Shown here piece after piece: positions 44,258-51,523 of a stretch of DNA of 64,000 nucleotides (position 1 is the first letter of the stretch; the number at the start of each line of letters is the position of its first letter). Made by a program: the position numbers and the translations under genes. Origin of the DNA: Aureimonas sp. AU22 (GTDB lineage Bacteria > Pseudomonadota > Alphaproteobacteria > Rhizobiales > Rhizobiaceae); NCBI RefSeq assembly GCF_001463745.1, contig NZ_BBWJ01000032.1, forward strand, positions 1 through 64,000. The letters run 5' to 3'. Below the pieces are notes generated by a model. It was not told where the DNA came from. It saw only the letters and a program-made list of their open reading frames with translations, and ran no database searches.

Positions 44258-44743
44258 CTACGCCTGGTCGGCGGGCGTGTCCGAGACCGACCAGCCGCCG
44301 ATATGGTCGTAGACGGCGGCGCGAAGCTGGTTGATCTCGCCGTTCAGTCTCGCCAGCACCGAGGGCGTCTTCCCCGATGCCTCGAGCAGCGCGTCGCCCA
44401 GACATCCTGCTCGAGATCGCAGAGCCTTTCCCTCATCGGTGAGGGCAATGATGACCTGTCGCCCGTTTGTCGGATCCGAGGTCCTCTGCACCAATCCGGC
44501 AGCGGCCAGCCGCTTGAGGATCGGTGTCAGCGTGCTCGACTCCAGAGCGAGTTGCTGGGCCACGGCACCGACAGTCTGGGCATCCCGACGCCAGAGGACG
44601 TTGAGCACCAGATACTGCGGATAGGTGAGACCCAACTCGTCGAGGAGGGGTTTGTAGGCACGCTGGATCGCGATCCCCGCCGAGTAGATGGCGAAGCAGA
44701 GCTGGTCCTCCAGCGGTACGGGCGGGTTGGCAGGCTCGGTCAT
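44258..44743 (-). CDS. MarR family regulator, OhrR-type (organic hydroperoxide sensor)
   Basis: A 161-residue MarR protein. The N-terminal EDQLCFAIYSAG places the redox-sensing cysteine (Cys16 from this start) exactly as in OhrR, followed by LTYPQYLVLNVLW and the wing DPTNGRQVIIALTDEG. In OhrR, oxidation of this Cys by organic hydroperoxides releases DNA. Starts at 44743 (MTEP, GGAAAG upstream) or 44776 are possible; the still longer TTG start would place the operator inside the gene. Two TATCGCGATA sites lie in its divergent promoter region. The usual target ohr is absent; the divergent gene is an alpha/beta hydrolase. Confidence 0.9.
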   Translation of the reverse strand: MTEPANPPVPLEDQLCFAIYSAGIAIQRAYKPLLDELGLTYPQYLVLNVLWRRDAQTVGAVAQQLALESSTLTPILKRLAAAGLVQRTSDPTNGRQVIIALTDEGKALRSRAGCLGDALLEASGKTPSVLARLNGEINQLRAAVYDHIGGWSVSDTPADQA

Positions 44744-44789
44744 TCCATCGTTCTTTCCGCAGTTCCCATCGATCATCGCCCTAAACGTA

Positions 44790-44799
44790 TATCGCGATA
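44790..44799. promoter_or_regulatory. MarR/OhrR-type operator, copy 1
   Basis: Perfect palindrome TATCGCGATA followed by ACA. It lies just upstream of the MarR gene start and is shared in identical form with copy 2, exactly 50 bp away. Confidence 0.65.
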
Positions 44800-44839
44800 A
44801 CAATTTGCTGGACAGCAGGAAAAAGCTCTGTCAGATATG

Positions 44840-44849
44840 TATCGCGATA
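44840..44849. promoter_or_regulatory. MarR/OhrR-type operator, copy 2
   Basis: A second perfect TATCGCGATA followed by ACA, 44 bases upstream of the alpha/beta hydrolase start. Same orientation of the flanking ACA as copy 1. Confidence 0.65.
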
Positions 44850-44893
44850 ACAGTCACGCCCCCAAACGCTGTTCTCTTCGAAAGGTCTCAACC

Positions 44894-45679
44894 ATGATCC
44901 CGACCCTGCTTAACGTCGCTCTCGCGACCGTCGCCACGATCGCCGTCGCCGGAACGCTGCCGGCGATGGCTCAGGCCAACGCCCAGCCTGTGAAGAATGT
45001 CGTCCTTGTCCACGGCGCCTTCGCAGATGGCTCGGGCTGGCGGGGAGTCTACGAGGACCTGACGGCACGCGGCTATCGCGTGACGATCGTCCAGAACCCT
45101 TTGACCTCGTTGGCGGACGACGTTGCCGCGGCACACCGGGCACTGGATCGCCAGGACGGCCCCGCAATCCTCGTCGGACATAGCTGGGGTGGCACGGTCA
45201 TCACCGAGGCCGGCGTGCATCCGAAGGTGCGCGGCCTCGTCTACGTCTCCGCCTTGTCCCCGGACGCCGGCGAGACCACCGCCCAGCAGTATGCTGGATA
45301 CACGACCCCGCCCGAGTTCGTGATCGAAACGGGAGAGGATGGTTATGGCTTCATCAAGCCCGACGCGTTCGCGGCCGGGTTCGCGGCCGATGCGAGCGAG
45401 GCCGATGCCGCCTTTCTGAGGGATGCGCAGGTGCCGATCAACATGTCGGTCTTCGCCACCAAGCTGGAGCACGCCGCCTGGCGCACGTTGCCGAGCTGGG
45501 CCGTGATCGCTACCGACGACAAGGCCTTCGACCAGCGGATGTTGCAGGACATGGCCAAGCGCACTGGCGCAAAGGTCACGAACGTCGCCGCCAGCCATGC
45601 CGTCTACCTGACCCAGCCGAAAGTGGTCGCGGATGTGATCGACGAGGCGGCTACGCAGACGGTGGGCAACGCGCGCTAG
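44894..45679 (+). CDS. Secreted alpha/beta hydrolase
   Basis: A 261-residue alpha/beta-hydrolase with a signal peptide (NVALATVATIAVAGTLPAMAQA, cleavage near residue 26). It has the oxyanion motif VLVHGAFADGSGW near 38 and nucleophile elbow LVGHSWGGTV near 103; the late catalytic His is in ASHAVYLTQP near 237. It resembles salicylate-esterase/EstC-like hydrolases. ATG at 44894 is chosen, as the upstream extension would cross operator copy 2. It is divergent from the OhrR-type regulator, so peroxide- or ligand-induced expression is likely. Confidence 0.88.
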   Translation: MIPTLLNVALATVATIAVAGTLPAMAQANAQPVKNVVLVHGAFADGSGWRGVYEDLTARGYRVTIVQNPLTSLADDVAAAHRALDRQDGPAILVGHSWGGTVITEAGVHPKVRGLVYVSALSPDAGETTAQQYAGYTTPPEFVIETGEDGYGFIKPDAFAAGFAADASEADAAFLRDAQVPINMSVFATKLEHAAWRTLPSWAVIATDDKAFDQRMLQDMAKRTGAKVTNVAASHAVYLTQPKVVADVIDEAATQTVGNAR

Positions 45680-46109
45680 AAGGATCTGTCCCGGTTCCGT
45701 CGTCCGTAGCGGGCCGGGGCAGGCGCCCTTCAGGCATGTAGACGGGCGGCCACGACGAAACTCGGCCGGGGAGAACGGTGCTTTCTCCCGTCTCCTCCAA
45801 CCATTGCCGAGGAGCGCAGCGCAGACGACGGATCCGGCAGGATCACTCCGGCTCTGCGTTCGAGATGATGACGGACGGCGGCGACGCCTGCGCAAGCGCC
45901 TTGGCGATGGACAGGCTCGATCTCCGCTTCGTGGAAACTGGCTCGCACCGTCGAAGGTCCGCGTGGGGACGTAGGTCGGGGAGCGCGTGGATCGATGCTC
46001 GGCCGGGTTCTTCCCGCAGCCGATGCAGAGCAGCCTCCAAGCGATCGGGTGGACGCGGATCCTGCGCATCCGCGTCCACCCTCTAGTCACGTCACGTCGG
46101 CCGGTCGTC
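45680..46109. other. Convergent intergenic region with two hairpins
   Basis: No gene is supported here. GGGAGAA/TTCTCCC at 45769-45789 is a small hairpin that may end the hydrolase transcript. The strong 14-bp dyad at 46047-46081 is listed separately. Confidence 0.45.
46047..46081 (-). terminator. Perfect 14-bp hairpin at the end of the RpiB/ABC operon
   Basis: GGGTGGACGCGGAT (46047-46060) pairs exactly with ATCCGCGTCCACCC (46068-46081) across CCTGCGC. It starts 28 bases after the binding-protein stop on the minus strand. No T-tract follows, so it may stop polymerase weakly or stabilise the mRNA 3' end. Confidence 0.55.
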
Positions 46110-46904
46110 CTACTGCAGCATTTCGGCCGGCAGGGCGGAGCCGTGGAAGCGCTGGTAGATCTCGTTGAGCTTGCCGTTCTTGAGGTTGGCGGCGACCCAC
46201 TCGTCGAGCTTGGCCTTCAGTTCGGGTTCGTTCTTGCGCAGGCCGATCGCGAGATCGAAGGTGCGGATCACGAACTTCGGCTCGTAGGCGAGGTCCGGAT
46301 TGCGCTGCCCGATCTGGTTCACGAGCGTCGCGGAGGTCGCCACCATCTTGGCCTGTCCGCTGACGGCGGCCGTCACCATCGTGGCGTCGTCGTCGTAGCG
46401 GGTGACGGTGAAGCCCTTCTCGGAGGCGAGGCCCGTCAGCTCGGTGTCCTGCGTGGTGCCGCGGGTCACGGTGATCGCCTGGCCCCGCACGTCGTCCCAG
46501 CCGGCAATTTGCGAAGCCTTCGGCGCGCCGACCACCGACTGGAGCGCGGCGTAGGGCTTGGAGAAGTCGATGACCTCGGCCCGCTGGGGCGTGACCGACA
46601 GGGTCGAGATCACGATGTCGGCCTTGTTGGTCTGAAGGTTCGGGATGCGCGTCGCGCCCGTGGTCTGGACGAACTCGAGTTCGAGGCCCCAGTCGGCGGC
46701 GAGGAGCTTGGCCGTCTCGACGTCGGAGCCCGTCGGCTGGAGGTTGGGGTCGAGCATGCCCGACGGCGGGATCGCCATGTCGGTCGCGACCCGGATCTTC
46801 TTGGCGGCCATGATGTCGGCGAGCGCATCGGCTGCGGCCGGCGCGACGCCGGCGGCAAGCGTTGCGAGAACCGCGGCAACGGCGGTGAGCGTCTTCAGCT
46901 TCAT
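46110..46904 (-). CDS. Polar amino acid-type ABC substrate-binding protein
   Basis: The 264-residue periplasmic protein has a signal peptide ending near AAA-DA at residue 26. Cluster F motifs are KKIRVATDMAIPPSGMLD near 35 and STLSVTPQRAEVIDFSKPYA near 100. It is the last gene of a seven-gene operon that also encodes two permeases, an ATPase, a beta-hydroxyacid dehydrogenase, an RpiB-like isomerase and a GntR regulator. Despite the amino-acid-type family, the enzymes suggest a hydroxy acid or sugar acid ligand; this is inference. Confidence 0.9.
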   Translation of the reverse strand: MKLKTLTAVAAVLATLAAGVAPAAADALADIMAAKKIRVATDMAIPPSGMLDPNLQPTGSDVETAKLLAADWGLELEFVQTTGATRIPNLQTNKADIVISTLSVTPQRAEVIDFSKPYAALQSVVGAPKASQIAGWDDVRGQAITVTRGTTQDTELTGLASEKGFTVTRYDDDATMVTAAVSGQAKMVATSATLVNQIGQRNPDLAYEPKFVIRTFDLAIGLRKNEPELKAKLDEWVAANLKNGKLNEIYQRFHGSALPAEMLQ

Positions 46905-46947
46905 GGGGTTCCTCCCTCGATGCGGCGGGTTCTGGGTCGCCCCGCCG

Positions 46948-47703
46948 TCACAGTTCTTCGGCGACGAAGTCGCGCAGCTCTGGCGTTGCCGGCCGGTCGA
47001 GAATCCCGGCCGGTCCGTGTTCGTGGATGCGGCCCTGGTGCATGAACACGACCTGGTCGGCGATGCGCCGGGCGAAGTTCATCTCGTGCGTCACCATGAT
47101 CATCGTCATGCCGCCGGCGGCCAGGCTCTCGATGACGCGCAGCACTTCGCCGGTGAGCTTAGGATCGAGCGCCGAGGTCACCTCGTCGAAGAGCATGACC
47201 TTGGGCTCCATCGCCAGCGAGCGGGCGATCGCGGCGCGCTGCTGCTGGCCGCCCGACAACTGCTCGGGATACTGGTCCGCCTTCTCGGCGAGGCCCACCT
47301 TGGCGAGAACGCCCTCGGCCACCGCCCGCGCCTCCGCCTTGGCCATCTTCTTCACCGAGCGGGGCGCCAGCATGATGTTCTCGGCGATCGTCAGGTGCGG
47401 GAAGAGGTTGTAGCTCTGGAAGACGATGCCGACGTCCTGCCGCAGCCGCCTGAGGTCGAGCTTCGGGTCGTCGACCCGGTGCCCGCAGACCTCGATCTCG
47501 CCGCTGTCGATCACCTCCAGGCGGTCGATGCAGCGCAGCGCCGTGGACTTGCCCGAGCCGCTCGCCCCGATCAGCGCGACGACCTCGCCCTTCTCGACGC
47601 AGAACGAGACGCCGTGCAGCACCTGGACGGACCCGAAGCTCTTCCTGACGTCCTTGAGGGCGACGATGGGCATGGCTGTATCCTGGGTGGGAGCCGCGGT
47701 CAT
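46948..47703 (-). CDS. ABC transporter ATP-binding protein (GlnQ/HisP-like)
   Basis: A 251-residue nucleotide-binding subunit with Walker A GASGSGKSTALRCI, signature LSGGQQQRAAIARSLA, Walker B VMLFDEVTSALD and H-loop MVTHEMNFARRI, the pattern of polar amino acid importers. The start overlaps the permease stop by ATGA at 47700-47703. Confidence 0.94.
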   Translation of the reverse strand: MTAAPTQDTAMPIVALKDVRKSFGSVQVLHGVSFCVEKGEVVALIGASGSGKSTALRCIDRLEVIDSGEIEVCGHRVDDPKLDLRRLRQDVGIVFQSYNLFPHLTIAENIMLAPRSVKKMAKAEARAVAEGVLAKVGLAEKADQYPEQLSGGQQQRAAIARSLAMEPKVMLFDEVTSALDPKLTGEVLRVIESLAAGGMTMIMVTHEMNFARRIADQVVFMHQGRIHEHGPAGILDRPATPELRDFVAEEL

Positions 47704-48374
47704 GCCGACAGCGCCTTGAGGGTGCGAAGACGCGCCGCGCCGCGCTGCTCCAGCCGGCGGCTGAGAAGCGACACCGGGTAGCAGAGGCAGAAGTAGAGGG
47801 CGGCGACGATCACGTAGATCAGGAAGGGCTCGAAGATCGAGTTGTTGATGAGCTGCCCTGCGCGGGCGAGCTCCACGAAGCCGACGACGGAGGCGAGCGA
47901 GGTGTTCTTGATGATCTGGACGCAGAAGCCGACGGTCGGGGGCGTCGCGATGCGGATCGCCTGCGGCAGGATCACCTGGAACATCCGGCTGGTCTTCGAC
48001 AGCGCCAGACACTCGGCCGCTTCCCACTGGGCTTTCGGCACCGACTGGAGGCAGCCGCGCCAGATCTCGCCGAGATAGGCGCCGACATAGATCGTCAGCG
48101 ACAGGCCGGCCGCCAGCAGCGGCGAGATCGAATAGCCGAGCGTCGGCAGGCCGAAATAGGTGATGAAGAGGATGATGAGGAGCGGCGTGCCCTGCACCAC
48201 CGTGACGTAGACGCCGGTGACGACCCGCAGGGCACGCCAGGGCGCGGTGCGGCCGAGCGCGACGAGGAAGCCGACGACGCCTCCGCCGACGAAGGCCATC
48301 AGCGACAGCACGAGCGTCCACAGGGCGCCGGTGAGGAGGAACTGGAGGTGGCCGAGATTGACGGCGGTGTTCAT
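47700..48374 (-). CDS. Polar amino acid-type ABC permease 1
   Basis: A 224-residue inner-membrane subunit of the HisMQ type: YVTVVQGTPLLIILFITYFGLP near 55 and EAA loop QWEAAECLALSKTSRMFQVILPQAIRIATPP-like region near 118-148. It works as a heterodimer with the 48386-49063 permease. The gap between the two genes is 11 bases. Confidence 0.92.
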   Translation of the reverse strand: MNTAVNLGHLQFLLTGALWTLVLSLMAFVGGGVVGFLVALGRTAPWRALRVVTGVYVTVVQGTPLLIILFITYFGLPTLGYSISPLLAAGLSLTIYVGAYLGEIWRGCLQSVPKAQWEAAECLALSKTSRMFQVILPQAIRIATPPTVGFCVQIIKNTSLASVVGFVELARAGQLINNSIFEPFLIYVIVAALYFCLCYPVSLLSRRLEQRGAARLRTLKALSA

Positions 48375-48385
48375 GGCCGCGTCCC

Positions 48386-49063
48386 CTACAGTGCCGTTCC
48401 GAGGCGTCGCAGCCGCGGAAAGATGAGGAGGCCGAAGAGCCAGAAGACGAGGCGCATCACGAGCGACAGCGCGAGATAGAGGACGGCGGCCACGAGGAAG
48501 GTCTCGAAGGGGCGGTAGGTCTCGGACTGGATGAAGTTGGCGGCGGCCGTCAGTTCCTCGACGGAGATCTGCGAGGTCACGGAGGAGGCCAGCATCAGGA
48601 GGATGAACTGGCTGGTGAGCGAGGGGTAGACGCGCTCCATCGCCGGGCGCAGCGCGACGTGCCAGTAGGCTTTGGGCTTCGACAGGCCGAGGCATTCGGC
48701 CGCCTCCCACTGTCCCCGATGCACCGAATCGAACCCGGCGCGCATGATCTCGGCCGTATAGGCGCCGACATTGATGGTCAGCGCGATGATCGCGACGGTG
48801 ACGGCGGAGAACGAGAAGCCGAGGCTCGACAGCCCGAAATAGACGACGAAGATCTGGACGAGGAACGGCGTGTTGCGGATGCTCTCGATGTAGACGCCAG
48901 CCACCCGAGATGCCCAGCGCAGGCTCGACCGCCGGGCGATCGCGCAGGCCGTGCCGATCAGGAAGCCGGTCAGCGTCGTTACCGCGGCGAGCTGCACGGT
49001 GAGGAGAAGCCCGTCCTGCAGCATCTGCCAGCGGGCGAAGATGGCGGTGAAGTCGAGGCTCAT
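48386..49063 (-). CDS. Polar amino acid-type ABC permease 2
   Basis: A 225-residue HisMQ-type permease: YIESIRNTPFLVQIFVVYFG near 58 and QWEAAECLGLSKPKAYWHVALRPAM-like EAA region near 118-145. It overlaps the dehydrogenase gene by ATGA at 49060-49063. It pairs with the 47700-48374 permease. Confidence 0.92.
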   Translation of the reverse strand: MSLDFTAIFARWQMLQDGLLLTVQLAAVTTLTGFLIGTACAIARRSSLRWASRVAGVYIESIRNTPFLVQIFVVYFGLSSLGFSFSAVTVAIIALTINVGAYTAEIMRAGFDSVHRGQWEAAECLGLSKPKAYWHVALRPAMERVYPSLTSQFILLMLASSVTSQISVEELTAAANFIQSETYRPFETFLVAAVLYLALSLVMRLVFWLFGLLIFPRLRRLGTAL

Positions 49064-49980
49064 GGCCGCCCGTCCGGCGCGCCGGCGGCACGCTGCCCCG
49101 TCATCCGGTCGTAGACGCGGAACAGGGCCTGATTGCCGTTGGCGCCCTCGCCATGCGCCTTGGCCTCGAGATACTGCGTGGTCACGAGCGAGGTCGCAGG
49201 CAGCGGCACCGAGCGCGCCTGCGCCATCTCGAGCGTCAGGCGCAGATCCTTCAGCATCAGGTCGATGCGAAACCCCGCCCCGGTGTCTCCCGCGATCATC
49301 GACGGCCCGAGCTTGTCGAGCATCCAGGACGAGGCCGAGCCGCCGAGCAGCACCTCGCGCATCTGGTCGAGATCGACCCCGCAGGCACGGCCGAGCGCCA
49401 GCGCCTCGCAGATGGCCTGAAGGTTCACGCCGCAGACGAGCTGGTTGCAGAGCTTCACCGTCTGGCCGGCACCGCTTGCGCCCACGTGCGAGATCGTGGT
49501 CCCCATGGCCGACAGGACGGGCCGAACGCGCTCGAAAGCCTGCGCGTCGCCCCCCACCATGATCGAGAGCGCCGCATTCTTCGCGCCGATCGGGCCGCCC
49601 GACACGGGCGCGTCGAGCATGGAGATGCCGGAGGCGGCGAGACGCTCCGCCATGGTGTGCGTCGCCACCGGCGAGATCGTGCTCATGTCGACGAGGACGG
49701 TGCCCGGACGCATCGTCTCGACGAGACCGCCCGGGCCGAGGGCCACCTCCTCGACATGCGGGGTATCGGGCAGCATGGTGACGACGACGTCCGCGCTCGC
49801 GCCGACATCCGCCACGCTCAGCGCGGGCCGGGCCCCGATCGTCGCCAAGGCCTCGACGGCCGCCGGATCGATGTCGTGGGCGGTGACGACATACCCCGCC
49901 TCGACCAGGTTGCGGGCCATCTCGCGGCCCATCGTGCCGAGGCCGACGAAGCCGACCCGCATCGCGTCTGTGTCGTTCAT
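49060..49980 (-). CDS. NAD(P)-dependent beta-hydroxyacid dehydrogenase (3-hydroxyisobutyrate dehydrogenase family)
   Basis: A 306-residue enzyme with the family start VGFVGLGTMGREMARNL (NAD site, ~9-25), substrate motif DAPVSGGPIGAKNAALSIMVGG near 120-140 and catalytic Lys in GQTVKLCNQL near 173. Members oxidise 3-hydroxyisobutyrate, tartronate, gamma-hydroxybutyrate or threonate-type acids. ATG at 49980 follows GGGAGGAGGTCAGGG. The RpiB-like gene upstream and the transporter downstream suggest a small sugar-acid substrate such as a four-carbon aldonate; not provable here. Confidence 0.88.
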   Translation of the reverse strand: MNDTDAMRVGFVGLGTMGREMARNLVEAGYVVTAHDIDPAAVEALATIGARPALSVADVGASADVVVTMLPDTPHVEEVALGPGGLVETMRPGTVLVDMSTISPVATHTMAERLAASGISMLDAPVSGGPIGAKNAALSIMVGGDAQAFERVRPVLSAMGTTISHVGASGAGQTVKLCNQLVCGVNLQAICEALALGRACGVDLDQMREVLLGGSASSWMLDKLGPSMIAGDTGAGFRIDLMLKDLRLTLEMAQARSVPLPATSLVTTQYLEAKAHGEGANGNQALFRVYDRMTGQRAAGAPDGRP

Positions 49981-50014
49981 CCCTGACCTCCTCCCGAAGT
50001 CGTCGTCCGATGGG

Positions 50015-50461
50015 TCAGTCCGCGGTTTCGAGCTGGGCGAGCTTGTCGACGCGACGCACGAAGTCCTCGTTGCGGTCGAACTCGGCGGCGAAGAAGGCGT
50101 CGACGAGGTCGTTGGCGAGCCAGGGACCAACGATCTGGGCCCCGATGCACATGACGTTGACGTCGTCGTGCTCCACCGACTGGTGGGCCGAATGGACATC
50201 GTGGCAGACGGCGGCGCGGATGCCGCGGATCTTGTTGGCCGCGATCGCGGCGCCGACGCCGGTGCCGCAGACGAGAAGGCCGCGCTCGGCCTCCTTGCCG
50301 CGCACCTTGTCGCAGACGAGCCGGGCGATGTCGGGGAAGTCGACCGGGTTCGGATCGAAGCTGCCGACGTCCTCGATCTCGTGGCCCCCGGCCTTCAGAT
50401 GCTCGATCACCTCAGCCTTCAGCGGAAAGCCGGCGTGGTCGCTGCCGATGACGATCTTCAT
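50015..50461 (-). CDS. rpiB: RpiB/LacA/LacB family sugar-phosphate isomerase
   Basis: A 148-residue isomerase: start MKIVIGSDHAGFPLKAEV, middle ERGLLVCGTGVGAAIAANKIRGIRA (with the catalytic Cys in VCGTG near 66) and CHDVHSAHQSVEHDDVNVMCIG. The family interconverts aldose and ketose phosphates (ribose-5-P, allose-6-P, galactose-6-P, erythrulose-4-P). A separate RpiA is encoded at 61623-62336, so this copy is probably dedicated to the pathway of its operon rather than to ribose. Confidence 0.9.
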   Translation of the reverse strand: MKIVIGSDHAGFPLKAEVIEHLKAGGHEIEDVGSFDPNPVDFPDIARLVCDKVRGKEAERGLLVCGTGVGAAIAANKIRGIRAAVCHDVHSAHQSVEHDDVNVMCIGAQIVGPWLANDLVDAFFAAEFDRNEDFVRRVDKLAQLETAD

Positions 50462-51270
50462 GGGTCGTTCCTTGGGTTCTGGCCGTTCGGAGGAGCTGGG
50501 TGCGGGGCCGTGCCCCGACGCTCCCTCATGCGTTGTGCGGTCTCGATCATGGTCGCCCGGCGCCGGAACTCGGCGCCGATCTCGAAATGTCGGGTGAGGA
50601 GGTCGTCGGCCTTCGGCGCGTCCCGGTCGACGACGGCAGAGAAGATCAGCCGGTGGTGATCGATCAGGAACTCGTCGATCCCCTCGATCCGGATGATCTG
50701 CTCGCGGCGGTCGAGATGCGAGCGCATCATCAGGGCCGAGAGCGAGCCGTAGATGCTGACGAGCGTCGGCGAATGGGCGGCCCGCACGATCGCCTCGTGG
50801 AAGCGGAAGTCGGCGGCGCCGCCCGCCTCGACGTCGTGGATGGTCTCGGCGATCAGCTTCAGCGCGTCGGCGATCCGGTCGAGATCGGGCTGCGTCGCCC
50901 GGCGACAGGCGAGACGCACGGCATGGTGCTCGATCGCGATGCGCGCTTCCATGATGTCGTCGATGACATCGGCCTGCTGCGCCAGCACGAAGGAGAAGAA
51001 CTCGCCGAGGGTCGAAACGTCCGGCCGCTTCACGATCGTGCCGACGCCGTGGCGGATCTCGACGGCTCCGATCATCGCCAGGGCCCGAAGCGCCTCGCGC
51101 AGCATGGGGCGGCTGACGTTCAACCGGGCTGACAGTTCACGCTCAGGCAGGAGGCAGTCGCCGGTCTTCAACTGGCCCGACAGAAGCTGCTCGCGCAGGA
51201 ACGAGACGACGCGCTCGTAGCCGCTTCGGGTGTCGGTGTCGCCGCGCGTGATGGAAACGTCACTGCTCAT
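50458..51270 (-). CDS. GntR family regulator, FadR/FCD subfamily
   Basis: A 270-residue regulator. The winged helix spans ~18-85 (LLSGQLKTGDCLLPERELSARLNVSRPMLREALRALAMIGAVE region). The FCD effector domain follows with its metal-site type motif DFRFHEAIVRAAHS near 153 and HHRLIFSAVVDRD near 208. ATG at 51270 is used; it overlaps rpiB by ATGA at 50458-50461. A TGGTCAGACCA palindrome 15 bases upstream is the expected FadR-type operator, so it probably represses its own seven-gene operon. Confidence 0.92.
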   Translation of the reverse strand: MSSDVSITRGDTDTRSGYERVVSFLREQLLSGQLKTGDCLLPERELSARLNVSRPMLREALRALAMIGAVEIRHGVGTIVKRPDVSTLGEFFSFVLAQQADVIDDIMEARIAIEHHAVRLACRRATQPDLDRIADALKLIAETIHDVEAGGAADFRFHEAIVRAAHSPTLVSIYGSLSALMMRSHLDRREQIIRIEGIDEFLIDHHRLIFSAVVDRDAPKADDLLTRHFEIGAEFRRRATMIETAQRMRERRGTAPHPAPPNGQNPRNDP

Positions 51271-51284
51271 CAAGTGATCCGTCC

Positions 51285-51297
51285 GTGGTCAGACCAC
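51285..51297. promoter_or_regulatory. FadR/FCD-type GntR operator
   Basis: GTGGTC-A-GACCAC is a perfect 13-bp palindrome containing the TGGTNNNACCA consensus of FCD-GntR regulators, 15 bases upstream of the regulator's start. Confidence 0.65.
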
Positions 51298-51523
51298 TTA
51301 AGGACGAGTCGGTCGTGCTGTCAACCGGCATCACTGTCGTCGAGCGAGTGCGCTGCCTGGCCGTGGTTCACCTCGGCGGCTTGCTTGAGGGATTTCGTGA
51401 TCGCGGCGGGGTGGCCAACTGCGGGTTCGAATCGTATGTCTCCCTTGCGATACCCAGCGAAGGTGTCACGCCGCCCGGCGGCCCGGCTTGTCGTCGCCCG
51501 TGAAGCGTTCGTCTCGATTTCCC

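Noticed and set aside
51361..51450. GGTTCGAATC resembling a tRNA T-loop
   Set aside because: The flanking bases do not form a T-stem, and no matching acceptor or anticodon stems can be drawn.
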